Origin: Candidatus Dormiibacterota bacterium
Lineage (GTDB): Bacteria > Chloroflexota > Dormibacteria > Aeolococcales > Aeolococcaceae
Direction: 5' to 3'
Assembly (NCBI GenBank): GCA_019245575.1
Contig: JAFARE010000030.1
Coordinates: forward strand, 1 to 64,000
DNA: 64,000 nt
The notes under the pieces are model-generated. The model worked only from the letters and a program-made list of their open reading frames with translations, was not told the origin of the DNA and ran no database searches. Of the stretch, positions 42,213 through 51,014 are shown piece by piece (position 1 is the stretch's first letter; every line of letters begins with the position of its first letter). The position numbers and the translations under genes were made by a program.

Positions 42213-44024
42213 TCAGGACGACCAGGACCAGTTCTCCGGGTAGAGGTTGGCCAGCGGGTCCTGCGGATCCACCCCCTGCAGGTTGCTGTTGATCGCGGAC
42301 AGCTGCAGGTACGGGGTCGGCATCCACACCACCGGCAGGTTCTTGGCGAGGTAGTCCTCGTACTGGTACATCGCCTGCAGGCTGTTGCTCGTCTCCGTCG
42401 CGCTGATCAGCTGGTCGGCATTCGGGTCCGAGTAGCCGTTGGAGTTGGAGCCGGCGCCGGTCGCCCAGAGCAGGTCGCCCGTGGGGTAGTAGTCCGGCGA
42501 GTACACCCACACGCCCCAGAACTCCATGTCCCAGGTGCATGGCTTGCCGGCCTGGCACGGGATGGCGTTGCCGATGACGGTGTTGAAGGTGTTCGACGAG
42601 AGGTTGATCTGGATGCCCGCCTTGCTGAAGTCGGTCTTGAACTGCGTCATCATCTGGTCGAACGACGCCTGACCGTTGGCGTACTCCAGGTGGAATGAGG
42701 CCTGTGCGCCGGCCGCGATTCCCTGGCCGCACTGGTTGGGTGCCGTGCCCGGGCTCGTGCAGGTGTCGACGCCACCGGGATTGACCGTCCAGCCGTGCTG
42801 CTGCAGCAGCGCAACCGCCGCGTTGACGTTGAAGGGATACGGGTTCGACTTCTCGAAGGAGCTGACGAAGCTGGAGGTCGGACGCACCGGGACGGGGCCG
42901 TACGTGGGATAGGAATAGCCGTTGTACGCCTTGTTGATGTACGTGCTCTGGTCGACCAGCAGCTGCATCGCCTGGCGGAAGTACAGCTGGCTGAAGATGG
43001 GGCCGCTCGTGGGATTGGTGAAGTTCTCAGGGAAGTAGGACACCTCCCAGCCGGTCCACGGCTCGAACCTGTAGCCCAGGTTCGTGATCTGGGTCTTCTG
43101 CATCGCGTCCGAGTACGGGATGTAGCCGTAGTCGACGGAGTTGGGCTGATTGGGGCCGCCCTTCAACAGGTTGAACTCAGCGGACTCGGCGGTGAACGGC
43201 ACCTCGTCGAACTCCGCCAACTTCGGCTTCACCGGGCCGGAGTACTGCGGGTTGGGCACGAACTTCACGTTTCCCGTCGTGTCGATGGACTTGAGCTTCC
43301 AGGGCCCGTCAACGACCTGCCACAGCGGGTTGGTGTTGTACGTGCCGACGCTCATCGCCTCCTGGTCGAGGAACTTGTACACGGCCTGCGCACCGTCCGA
43401 GGTCTTGTCGTAGTCGCCGACGGCGCCGGACGCCGAGGTCTTGTCCCACACGTGCTGCGGCAGCGGCGACACCTGGCTCAGCTCGTTGTACGTGAAGAAG
43501 TAGGAGCCGTACGCCTGGCTGAGGTTGAACGTGATCGACGTGGGGCTGTTGACGGTGGTGCTGACCACGTTGTCCGGGTACTCACCCGGCGAGTAGCCGG
43601 CCCAGTTTGCCTTGTTCGCGGTGACCAGGTTCTGCCAGAACTCCACGTCGCGAGACGTCACCGGCGTGCCGTCGGACCACTTGTAGTTCTTCAGCGTGAT
43701 GGTCACCGACTTGCCGTCGGCGGAGTACTGCGGGGCATTCGCGAGGCTCAGCGAATCGTTGAGCTGCACCGTGCCGTCCTTGCCGAACCAGTACAGCGGC
43801 CGGTACATGAGGAATTGGAACTGGGTCAGGTTGGCGACGCTGAAGTACTGCAGCTTGGCCAGCGGGAGGATGTAGTTGGGCGCGGATCCGGGCAGCTCGG
43901 CGAACGTTGCCTTGGTCTTGTTCGACGTCCCCCCGCCGCCGCCGCATGCCGCGGCGAGCAGCGTCCCAGCGAGCGCGACCACCGACAGCAATCCCTTCGA
44001 GCGCCAGGCCTTTCTCGAGGTCAT
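42213..44024 (-). CDS. oppA: Oligopeptide ABC transporter substrate-binding lipoprotein
   Basis: A 603-residue extracytoplasmic SBP family 5 protein, tethered as lipoprotein: leader MTSRKAWRSKGLLSVVALAGTLLAAAC, lipobox Cys27, then a Gly-rich linker. Family 5 features: ITLKNYKWSDGTPVTSRDVEFWQNLV and RQAMQLLVDQSTYINKAYNGY. ATG 44024 has AAGGAGG at good spacing; the open frame upstream is not homologous. It carries peptides (or similar ligands) to the OppBC-OppDF transporter. Confidence 0.93.
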   Translation of the reverse strand: MTSRKAWRSKGLLSVVALAGTLLAAACGGGGGTSNKTKATFAELPGSAPNYILPLAKLQYFSVANLTQFQFLMYRPLYWFGKDGTVQLNDSLSLANAPQYSADGKSVTITLKNYKWSDGTPVTSRDVEFWQNLVTANKANWAGYSPGEYPDNVVSTTVNSPTSITFNLSQAYGSYFFTYNELSQVSPLPQHVWDKTSASGAVGDYDKTSDGAQAVYKFLDQEAMSVGTYNTNPLWQVVDGPWKLKSIDTTGNVKFVPNPQYSGPVKPKLAEFDEVPFTAESAEFNLLKGGPNQPNSVDYGYIPYSDAMQKTQITNLGYRFEPWTGWEVSYFPENFTNPTSGPIFSQLYFRQAMQLLVDQSTYINKAYNGYSYPTYGPVPVRPTSSFVSSFEKSNPYPFNVNAAVALLQQHGWTVNPGGVDTCTSPGTAPNQCGQGIAAGAQASFHLEYANGQASFDQMMTQFKTDFSKAGIQINLSSNTFNTVIGNAIPCQAGKPCTWDMEFWGVWVYSPDYYPTGDLLWATGAGSNSNGYSDPNADQLISATETSNSLQAMYQYEDYLAKNLPVVWMPTPYLQLSAINSNLQGVDPQDPLANLYPENWSWSS

Positions 44025-44130
44025 GGGAGCCTCCTTGCAGTGCCGTGCGCACCCAGGCGTCGCCCCCTCGCGCCCTTGTCGCGGCCGTAGGATACCGAGC
44101 CAATCTCCGCCTAGGGAAGCGAACGCTCCG

Positions 44131-44150
44131 AAAATCACCCCTGCGGGTGA
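44131..44150 (-). terminator. Rho-independent terminator after the DUF2236 gene
   Basis: Read on the minus strand, TCACCC-GCAG-GGGTGA is a perfect six-pair hairpin with a four-base loop, followed at once by TTTT. It lies 21 bases past the DUF2236 stop and ahead of the oppA gene, so it would insulate the opp operon. The T-run is short. Confidence 0.55.
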
Positions 44151-44171
44151 AGCTTTGGGGTTCTGCCGCGG

Positions 44172-45113
44172 TCAGGCAGCCGCCGCGCCCGGCCACCGGC
44201 CCTGGGCCCGGGCCAGCGCCAGGTCGTGCACCGGCGAGATCCGAAGCCTGCGTGGCAGGAGCGGGTGCGCCGCGCGCAGCGACGCGAACGTGGCCGCGTG
44301 TGCCGCGGCGTGCGCCCGCGTCCAGGGAAATCCGTACGCCGCTCGCAGCGCCGGAGGCAGTAGGCCGACAGCGACGAAGGCGACCATGTCCATCCCCGGC
44401 CGCAGCACGCGCGAGCGCACCGGCGGGTGCAGCACCGTCCGGGCCACGAGCCGAGAACCCGCTCCCGGCAGGCAGGGGCCGCGCGCGATCTGGCGCGCGA
44501 CGTACTCGCGCAGCGCCGCGGCGCTGGGCCAGAGAAGCCGGCCCGGCACGCCCATCAGCGCCGCCACGGCCTCCCACTCGCGCACGAACCCGTCGCGGTC
44601 GGCGTCGCCCAGGTCGCCCACCAGCGCGTCGTGTGTGGCGAGCATGGAGTCGACGAAGGAGGCGTGGACCCAGCGCAGCAGCGGCGCGTTGGCCGCGGAA
44701 TATTCCCGCCCGGCACGCACGCGCGTGGTCGCGTGCGATGCGGGGAGCCGGCCGGCGATGCGCGTGTGCACCCGCAGCACCCGCTCGGACACCGCTCGCG
44801 CCTCCGCGGTGGTGCCGAACGACACCAGCGTCACCCACTCGACGGTGCGCTCCAGCCGTCCGTACGGGTCGGTGGCGAAGGCGCTGTGGTCGATGGCGCC
44901 CTGCGCCACCAGCGGATGCGCGGCCTGCATCAGGAGCGCCCGGCCGGCGCCCAGCATCAGCAGCGGCTCGCGCATCACACGCCACGTCACCGTCTCCGGG
45001 CCGAAGAGGCCGGCGTCGGCCGCGGTGTCGCGCAGCGGCGCGGGGCGGTCCGAGTAGGGAAGCGGCCGGGTGATCAGCCGCATCGCGAAGCCGCCGCCGG
45101 GAAGAGCGCGCAC
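44172..45113 (-). CDS. DUF2236 / MpaB-like oxygenase family protein
   Basis: A 313-residue protein of the DUF2236 (MpaB latex-clearing-like) family: VTWRVMREPLLMLGAGRALLMQAAHPLVAQGAIDHSAF, WVHASFVDSMLATHDALVG and REWEAVAALMGVP. The histidines in AAHPLVA, IDHSAF and WVHASF are those expected to hold a haem or metal. Function in bacteria is mostly unknown; some relatives oxidise polyisoprene or peptidyl substrates. The start is GTG 45113 or ATG 45083. It diverges from the PIG-L gene. Confidence 0.88.
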   Translation of the reverse strand: MRALPGGGFAMRLITRPLPYSDRPAPLRDTAADAGLFGPETVTWRVMREPLLMLGAGRALLMQAAHPLVAQGAIDHSAFATDPYGRLERTVEWVTLVSFGTTAEARAVSERVLRVHTRIAGRLPASHATTRVRAGREYSAANAPLLRWVHASFVDSMLATHDALVGDLGDADRDGFVREWEAVAALMGVPGRLLWPSAAALREYVARQIARGPCLPGAGSRLVARTVLHPPVRSRVLRPGMDMVAFVAVGLLPPALRAAYGFPWTRAHAAAHAATFASLRAAHPLLPRRLRISPVHDLALARAQGRWPGAAAA

Positions 45114-45169
45114 GTTCCGAGCCTATCAGCGGCCGGGCCGATCGTCCTCACTCGCTACCATCGCCAGCC

Positions 45170-45901
45170 GTGCCTGACGAGCCCGTTGTCGAGCGAGCGC
45201 TGGTCGTGGTCGCCCATCCGGACGACTGCGACTTCGGCTGCGCGGGCACGACCGCCGTGTGGACGGATGCCGGGATGGAGGTGTCCTACTGCATCGTCAC
45301 CGACGGCGACGCCGGTGGCTCCGACCGCAGCGCCGTGCGCGCCGACGTGGCCGCGCAGCGCCGCAGAGAGCAGACGGAGGCGGCCGCCGTGGTCGGCGTG
45401 CGCGACATCGAGTTCCTCGGTTACCCGGACGGTCGCCTGATGGTGTCGATGGACCTCCGGCGCGACATCTCCCGCGTGATCCGCACGAAGCGCCCCCAGC
45501 GGGTGGTGTGCCAGTCGCCGGTGCGCAACTTCACGCGCATCTTCGCCAGCCATCCGGACCATCTCGCCGCCGGTGAGGCCACGCTCGACGCCGTCTACCC
45601 CGACTCGCGCAACCCCTTCGCGCACATGGAGCTGCTCGACAAGGAGGGTCTGGAGCCGTACACGGTCGACGAGGTGTGGCTGATGGGTGGCACGTTCGGG
45701 GTGCAGCCGGACCGGGTCATCGACGTGACCGCCACCGCAGACCGCAAGCTGGCGGCGCTGCGCTGTCATCGCAGCCAATACGACGACTGGAACGCGCTCG
45801 AGGAGCGCGTGCGCATGTGGCTCAAGGCCACCGCGTCGGCGGGAGGGCTGGGCGAGGACCGCATGGCCGAGATCTTCCAGGTGGTGCACACCGGGGGATG
45901 A
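45170..45901 (+). CDS. PIG-L family deacetylase
   Basis: A 243-residue zinc-dependent N-acetylglucosaminyl deacetylase-like protein: VVVAHPDDCDFGCAGTTAVW (zinc His and the catalytic Asp), VTDGDAGG, and FASHPDHLAAG with the third zinc ligand. MshB and Mca of mycothiol metabolism belong to this family, and an MshC-like gene lies 9 kb away, but so do many unrelated deacetylases. The GTG start is 8 bases after a TACCAT box, with no ribosome binding site. It begins a three-gene operon. Confidence 0.88.
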   Translation: MPDEPVVERALVVVAHPDDCDFGCAGTTAVWTDAGMEVSYCIVTDGDAGGSDRSAVRADVAAQRRREQTEAAAVVGVRDIEFLGYPDGRLMVSMDLRRDISRVIRTKRPQRVVCQSPVRNFTRIFASHPDHLAAGEATLDAVYPDSRNPFAHMELLDKEGLEPYTVDEVWLMGGTFGVQPDRVIDVTATADRKLAALRCHRSQYDDWNALEERVRMWLKATASAGGLGEDRMAEIFQVVHTGG

Positions 45902-46230
45902 CGCCGGACCTCTCGCCCTCACTGGCCGCCGCTGCCGTCGGCACCGCGGACACCGCCGCATTCCTCATCGCGCGCCCGCGCCTGTTCCGCGAGCGGCCGG
46001 GGCGGGCCGCGGGCAGCGCCGCCGCGCTGCTCGCGTGGGTCACCGTGGGCACGCGCGCAGCATTCGCCGAGTCGCGCGGCGATGCCTGGACGCGGGGGCT
46101 CTGCGCGGCGCTGCTCGCATCGAATGTGGCGGTCCTCGCGGTGCACCTGCGCCATGGCATCGCGGGCCCGCGCGTGTACGTCGGCACCGTCGCTGCCGCG
46201 GTGGCGCTCGCCGGAACGTTTCGCCCTTGA
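45898..46230 (+). CDS. Small hydrophobic membrane protein (110 aa)
   Basis: A 110-residue protein with three to four hydrophobic segments (LAAAAVGTADTAAFLIA; AAALLAWVTVGTRAAFA; LCAALLASNVAVLAVHL; YVGTVAAAVALAGTF). It overlaps the PIG-L stop (ATGA) and the next start (TTGA), so its translation is coupled to both. I recognise no family. Confidence 0.65.
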   Translation: MTPDLSPSLAAAAVGTADTAAFLIARPRLFRERPGRAAGSAAALLAWVTVGTRAAFAESRGDAWTRGLCAALLASNVAVLAVHLRHGIAGPRVYVGTVAAAVALAGTFRP

Positions 46231-48173
46231 GCGACGAGCGCGCGCGCCGCCCTTACGGAACGTGGCCCTCGCCGATCAGCGCGCGGGCCGTGGCGCAATC
46301 CCGTCTGCGCGTCACGGAGCTGCAGTTCGACGGCGGGGTGCCCTTCTGGATCGAGGGTAGGCCGGCGGAGAAGGGCCGCTGCGTCGTCGTGCGCCATGTC
46401 GACGGCGCCAACCACGACATGCTGCCGGAACCGTTCTCGGCGCGCACGCGCGTGCACGAGTACGGCGGCGGCGCGCTGCACGTCGCCGGCGGCACGGTCT
46501 ACTTCAGCAACGCGCCGGATCGCCGGCTCTACGCGATGGAGTCGGACGCCGCTCCGCGACCGCTGACTCCCGATCTCGGTGACGTGCGCTACGCGGACAT
46601 GCGGCTGGACTCCACGCGCGACCGCCTGGTCGTCGTGTGCGAGGACCATCGAGGCAGCCGTGTCGTCAACGACATCCGCGTCCTGCCGCGCGACGGCGGC
46701 GAGCCCGAGACGATCGTGTCGGGCAACGACTTCTACTCGAACCCACGCGTCAGCCCGGACGGGACGCGGATGGCGTGGCTCACCTGGAACCAGCCGAACA
46801 TGCCGTGGGACGGCACGGAGCTGTGGACTGCCGAGCTCGGCGCGGACGGCCGGCCTCGGGACGCGCGCCGCGTTGCCGGCGGGCCGCGCGAAGCAGTGTT
46901 CCAACCTGAGTGGTCGCCCGACTCCGTGCTGCACTTCATCACCGATCCCACCGGCTGGTGGAACCTGTATCGCTGGGACGGGGACGAGGCGCATCCGCTC
47001 TGTCCCATGGAGGCGGAATGCGGACAGCCCGCGTGGGCGTTCGGCCTCTCCTCCTACGCGTTTCTCGACGATGGGCGCATCGCGCTGAGCGCCTGCCGCG
47101 ACGGGCTGTGGCGCGTCGGCCTCCTCAGCCCGGACGGGGGCGGGTTCGACGACCTCGGCCTGGCGATCACCGACGTCGACGGCTGCGTCGTCTCCGACGG
47201 CGTCCGCATCGGGTTGCTCGCGGGCGGGGAGCGCGAGCCGCTGTCGGCGGTCGTGGTGCAGCCGGGGGACCGCTCGCACACGGTGCTGCGGCGCTCCACG
47301 GATCTCGACATCGACGACGCGCTGATCTCGGCGGCGATCCCCGTCTCCTTTCCCGGCTGGGAGGGCGCGACCGCGCACGCGTTCTTCTACGCGCCGCGCA
47401 GCGACACGTGCGAAGCCGGCCCCGAGGAGACGCCGCCGCTGCTCGTGCGCGCCCACGGCGGACCCACGTCGGCCACCACGCCGGCGATGGATCCACTGGT
47501 GCAGTACTGGACCAGCCGTGGCTTCGCCTTTCTCGACGTCAACTACGGCGGCAGCACCGGTTACGGCCGCGCGTACCGCGAGCGGCTCAACCTGCAGGAG
47601 GGGGTGGTGGACGTCGGCGACTGCGTCGCGGGCGCGCTGCACATGGCCGAGACCGGCCGCGCTGACGGCGCACGGCTGCTCATCGAGGGAGGCAGCGCGG
47701 GCGGGTACATCGTCCTGTGCGCCATGACCTTCCACGACGCATTCGCCGCGGGCTCGAGCCTGTTCGGCATCGCCGACATCGAGACACTGGTGGCCGAAAC
47801 TCACAAGTTCGAGGCGCAGTACTTCGAGACGATGGTCGGCCCGTACCCGCTGCGCCGTCACGTCTACCACGACCGATCGCCGATCCACTTCATCGAGCGG
47901 GTGCGCCGGCCCGTGATCCTCTTCCAGGGCCTCGACGACCCCATCGTGCCGCGCAACCAGGCGGAGACGATGTTCGCGTCGCTGTGCGAGGCGGGGATAC
48001 CCACCGCGTACATCGGCTATCCGGGCGAGGAGCACGGCTTCCGGCAGGCGGCGAACATCGCGCGCACCGTCGACGCTGAGCGCTACTTCTTCTCGCGCGT
48101 GCTCGGCATCGAGGTGGGCGGGGACGTCGAGCCGGTCGACATCGTCAACCTGGAGCGGCGCCAGACGGCGTAG
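46227..48173 (+). CDS. S9 family prolyl oligopeptidase / acylaminoacyl peptidase
   Basis: A 648-residue serine peptidase: an N-terminal seven-bladed beta-propeller (repeats such as NDFYSNPRVSPDGTRMAWLTWNQPNMPWDGTELW) that limits access to small peptides, and a C-terminal alpha/beta-hydrolase domain. The triad is Ser490 (GGSAGGY), Asp571 (GLDDPIVP) and His603 (EEHGFR). No signal peptide, so it probably degrades peptides in the cytoplasm. The start is TTG 46227, overlapping the previous stop (TTGA). Its 3' end overlaps the converging DUF2330 gene by 91 bases. Confidence 0.92.
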   Translation: MSDERARRPYGTWPSPISARAVAQSRLRVTELQFDGGVPFWIEGRPAEKGRCVVVRHVDGANHDMLPEPFSARTRVHEYGGGALHVAGGTVYFSNAPDRRLYAMESDAAPRPLTPDLGDVRYADMRLDSTRDRLVVVCEDHRGSRVVNDIRVLPRDGGEPETIVSGNDFYSNPRVSPDGTRMAWLTWNQPNMPWDGTELWTAELGADGRPRDARRVAGGPREAVFQPEWSPDSVLHFITDPTGWWNLYRWDGDEAHPLCPMEAECGQPAWAFGLSSYAFLDDGRIALSACRDGLWRVGLLSPDGGGFDDLGLAITDVDGCVVSDGVRIGLLAGGEREPLSAVVVQPGDRSHTVLRRSTDLDIDDALISAAIPVSFPGWEGATAHAFFYAPRSDTCEAGPEETPPLLVRAHGGPTSATTPAMDPLVQYWTSRGFAFLDVNYGGSTGYGRAYRERLNLQEGVVDVGDCVAGALHMAETGRADGARLLIEGGSAGGYIVLCAMTFHDAFAAGSSLFGIADIETLVAETHKFEAQYFETMVGPYPLRRHVYHDRSPIHFIERVRRPVILFQGLDDPIVPRNQAETMFASLCEAGIPTAYIGYPGEEHGFRQAANIARTVDAERYFFSRVLGIEVGGDVEPVDIVNLERRQTA

Positions 48174-49192
48174 CCGCCGGCAGCGACGAGCACCAGCGCA
48201 AGCGCGCTGACGAGCATGTTCGACTGCCCGGCGAGCCCCGGTGTACCGGCTGCGCGCGACGGCGCTGTGCCGAACGACGCCAGCCGGATCGTCGCGTCGC
48301 CGCCGACACCGAGGTCGTACGTGACGTCCGAGCTGTCCGCATTCAGCGCGAGGTACGTTAGATAGCCGCTCTCCGGAACCCACGCCATGTTGCGGTCGCC
48401 GGCCAGGTCATCGTGCAGCGACGACGTCATCCGCTCCTGCCCCGCGACCGAGAATCCCCTTGCGCCGTCGACGCTGCTGCCGCGCAGCACGCCGTCCACC
48501 ACCGAGGGCGGCGGCGCCGTGTGCAGCTGTGTGTCCGTCAGCAGGAACAGGTCGGCGACGACGCGCGAGTCGTCGTTGGCCAGCACCTCGAGCGGCACCC
48601 ACAGCTGCGGCGTGCGCATTGTGATCAGGAGCGGCACGCCGTCGCCGTCGAGCAGCCCGCGCTGCTGCGCCGCCGACGTGTTGTATTTCGCCGCCATGAA
48701 CACGGGGCTGCCCTGCGCGTACGTCAGCAGGTGGTCCTTCGCCTCCGGCGGCAGCAGGAACCCGTTGTGGATGCACCAGTCGACGACCTGGGTGCCGCTC
48801 CCCTTGAGCACGGTGACGTCGAGTGCCTCCACCTGCACCTGCTCCACGACGACGCCGCCCGCAGCCTTTGCCGCGGTGTTGGCGGCGAAGTCCAGCGGTT
48901 CGGGCGGCGCGAACTCTCGCTCCAGCCGCTGCAGCGTCCAGCGCCCCGCGGCGCTGATGCTCGAGGGCACGGCGGGCAGGGGCACGATCCAGCCGACGTC
49001 GGCAGCGGAGCCGGCGTACGCGAAGCTGGTCACGTAGTGCTCGACGCCGTCGTGCCACGCGACGAACGTCGTGGCCTTGGACAGGCGCACGTCGCCGTCC
49101 GGCGCCACCAGGCCGCCGCACGCGAGCGCCGTGGTCATCGTCGCCATGAGGGCGGCGCCTGCTGCGACAGCGGCGGCCAACACCTTGCGCAT
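48083..49192 (-). CDS. DUF2330 surface protein with C-terminal membrane anchor
   Basis: A 369-residue exported protein of the DUF2330 family. Signal peptide MRKVLAAAVAAGAALMATMTTALACGG; conserved opening phrases ACGGLVAPDGDVRLSKATTFVAWHDGVEHYVTSFAYAG and VGWIVPLPAVPSS; one C-terminal transmembrane helix (MLVSALALVLVAAGGYAVW) and a basic tail. Function unknown. GGAGGA precedes the ATG at 49192. The last 91 bases, coding the end of the anchor and the tail, overlap the S9 peptidase gene on the other strand. Confidence 0.85.
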   Translation of the reverse strand: MRKVLAAAVAAGAALMATMTTALACGGLVAPDGDVRLSKATTFVAWHDGVEHYVTSFAYAGSAADVGWIVPLPAVPSSISAAGRWTLQRLEREFAPPEPLDFAANTAAKAAGGVVVEQVQVEALDVTVLKGSGTQVVDWCIHNGFLLPPEAKDHLLTYAQGSPVFMAAKYNTSAAQQRGLLDGDGVPLLITMRTPQLWVPLEVLANDDSRVVADLFLLTDTQLHTAPPPSVVDGVLRGSSVDGARGFSVAGQERMTSSLHDDLAGDRNMAWVPESGYLTYLALNADSSDVTYDLGVGGDATIRLASFGTAPSRAAGTPGLAGQSNMLVSALALVLVAAGGYAVWRRSRLTMSTGSTSPPTSMPSTREKK

Positions 49193-49268
49193 CGCGGTCC
49201 TCCTCCGCCATGAACGTCTGTCTGCGTCCTGTGACGCGGGCGTCGCCGTCACGGTTCCCGCGAGGCGT

Positions 49269-49296
49269 TTGAGAATCGATAGTTAGGCTATATAAT
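49269..49296 (+). promoter_or_regulatory. Promoter of the marR operon, probably leaderless
   Basis: TTGAGA at 49269-49274 and a perfect TATAAT at 49291-49296, with a 16-base spacer. The predicted start of transcription falls on the GTG start codon at 49303. The AT-rich stretch 49277-49302 stands out from the GC-rich surroundings and is the natural place for MarR autoregulation, though I see no long palindrome. Confidence 0.7.
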
Positions 49297-49302
49297 TAGT
49301 TC

Positions 49303-49743
49303 GTGGCAACGCTCACCGCGGCCGACTCCGTCACCCTGGCCAACCGGCTGCGCCCCGTCCTCCTCCACATCAACCGCCACCTGCGCCGCGAGGTGCACAA
49401 GCTGGGCGTCTCCGCCGGGCAGATCTCCGTTCTGTCCGCCGTGTGCGACAAGCCGGGCATCGGCATCGCCGACCTGGCGGCGCGCGAGGGCACATCCGCG
49501 CCCTCCATCTCCGGCCACGTTGACCGGCTCGAGGCGGCCGGCCTGCTGGAGCGTCGGCGGGAGGAGTCCGGCGACCGCCGCCGCATCGGCCTCCACGTGA
49601 CCACCGAGGGCGCGCGCGTGCTGCGCGATGTCCGCTCCCGGCGCACGGCTTGGCTCGCCTCCCGGCTCGAGGCACTGCCGCCCGCGGAGCGGCGCAGGGT
49701 GGCCGACGCCGTCGAAGCGCTCGGGGCTCTGGTCGCCTCATGA
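49303..49743 (+). CDS. MarR family transcriptional regulator
   Basis: A 146-residue winged-helix repressor: SAGQISVLSAVCDKPGIGIADLAAREGTSAPSISGHVDRLEAAGLLERRREESGDRRRIGLHVTTEGARVL, with recognition helix (APSISGHVDRLEA) and wing (ESGDRRRIGLHVT). It overlaps the MFS transporter gene by four bases (ATGA), so it probably controls that transporter and the NADH dehydrogenase behind it. Confidence 0.93.
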   Translation: MATLTAADSVTLANRLRPVLLHINRHLRREVHKLGVSAGQISVLSAVCDKPGIGIADLAAREGTSAPSISGHVDRLEAAGLLERRREESGDRRRIGLHVTTEGARVLRDVRSRRTAWLASRLEALPPAERRRVADAVEALGALVAS

Positions 49744-51014
49744 GTCCGCGCGCGCGGGTCAGCGTCCTCTCCGCCAGGACCTTCCGGAGCCTGCACCGGC
49801 GCAACTACCGCCTGTACTTCATCGGCCAGGTCGTCTCCCTGACGGGCACGTGGATGCAGAACGTCGCCCAGGCCTGGTTCATCGTCGAGCTGACGCACTC
49901 GCCGCTCGCCGTCGGGCTCCTCGCCGTCTGCCAGTTCGGTCCCTATGGCCTGCTCGGGCTGCTCGGCGGAACGGTGGCCGACCGGGTCAACCAGCGCCGC
50001 CTGCTCATCTGCACGCAGACCGCGTTCCTGCTCAGCGCCGCGTCGCTGGCCACACTCGCGCTCACCGGACACGCGACGGTGTGGGAGGTGTATCTCCTCG
50101 CCGCGATCAACGGCTTCGTGCTCGTGCTCGACACACCGGTGCGGCAGTCGTTCACGATCCAGATGGTCGGGCGCAGCGAGCTGCCCAACGCTGTGGCGCT
50201 CAACTCCAGCATCTTCAACGCCTCGCGCATCATCGGCCCCGCCGTTGCGGGCGCGCTGATCGCAGTCGCGGGCGTGGGGCTGTGCTTTCTCTTCAACGCG
50301 TTCAGCTTCGTGGCGGTGATCGTGGCCCTGGCGCTGATGCGCGAGTCCGAGCTGTTCGCGGTGGGGCGTGACGACCGCCGCGCCAATGTGTTCCGCGGCG
50401 CGAGCGAGGGCATCCGATTCGCGTGGCGCACACCGGTCGTGCGCACCGTGCTGGTGATGATGCTCGTGATCTCGACGATCGGGATCAACTTCAACGTGCT
50501 GCTCCCCGTCCTGACGGCGCGCACGCTGCACTCCGGCCCGCAGGTGTTCGGCATGCTCTCGGCGCTCTTCGGCGTGGGCGCGCTTGCCGGCGCGCTGACC
50601 ACCGCTGCGCTGGGCCGGGCCAGCGCCCGGGCGCTGCTCGCCGGCGCGCTGATCTTCTCGCTGTCCGAGCTGGCGCTGGCGCCGATGCGCGTTGCCTGGG
50701 CCGCGGCCTTGGTCCTCGTCGTCACCGGCGTTGCGTTCTCGCTGTACGCGTCGCAGAGCAATGCAACGCTGCAGATGTCGACGCCCGACCGGCTGCGCGG
50801 ACGCGTGCTCGGCATCTATGGGTACGTGTTCTTCGGCACCGCCCCGCTGGGAGGGCTGCTCGCCGGCTGGCTGGCGCAGACGGGGGGCACGCAGCTCGCA
50901 TTCCTCGTCGCCGGGGGCGCCGGCCTGTGCGCCGCCGTCTACGGCGCGGCCGAGCTGCGCGACGCGCGTGCGCCTGACACTGCGCTCACACCCGGCGGGC
51001 TCCACGCGGCGTGA
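49740..51014 (+). CDS. MFS exporter
   Basis: A 424-residue major facilitator of the MFS_3/enterobactin-exporter-like type with twelve hydrophobic segments. It opens FRSLHRRNYRLYFIGQVVSLTGTWMQNVAQAWFIVELT, has the loop motif GLLGGTVADRVNQRRLL between helices 2 and 3, and LLAAINGFVLVLDTPVRQSFTIQMVG. It is likely an efflux pump for an unknown compound sensed by the adjacent MarR. ATG 49740 overlaps the marR stop. Confidence 0.9.
   Translation: MSPRARVSVLSARTFRSLHRRNYRLYFIGQVVSLTGTWMQNVAQAWFIVELTHSPLAVGLLAVCQFGPYGLLGLLGGTVADRVNQRRLLICTQTAFLLSAASLATLALTGHATVWEVYLLAAINGFVLVLDTPVRQSFTIQMVGRSELPNAVALNSSIFNASRIIGPAVAGALIAVAGVGLCFLFNAFSFVAVIVALALMRESELFAVGRDDRRANVFRGASEGIRFAWRTPVVRTVLVMMLVISTIGINFNVLLPVLTARTLHSGPQVFGMLSALFGVGALAGALTTAALGRASARALLAGALIFSLSELALAPMRVAWAAALVLVVTGVAFSLYASQSNATLQMSTPDRLRGRVLGIYGYVFFGTAPLGGLLAGWLAQTGGTQLAFLVAGGAGLCAAVYGAAELRDARAPDTALTPGGLHAA

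Noticed and set aside
45170..45901. Calling the PIG-L protein MshB or Mca
   Set aside because: The family is broad and only general zinc motifs are visible; the MshC-like gene is 9 kb away in a different operon.
45822..48383. An 853-codon antisense frame opposite the S9 peptidase gene
   Set aside because: The plus-strand frame has a full propeller-plus-hydrolase fold with a complete triad; the antisense translation is compositionally biased and featureless.
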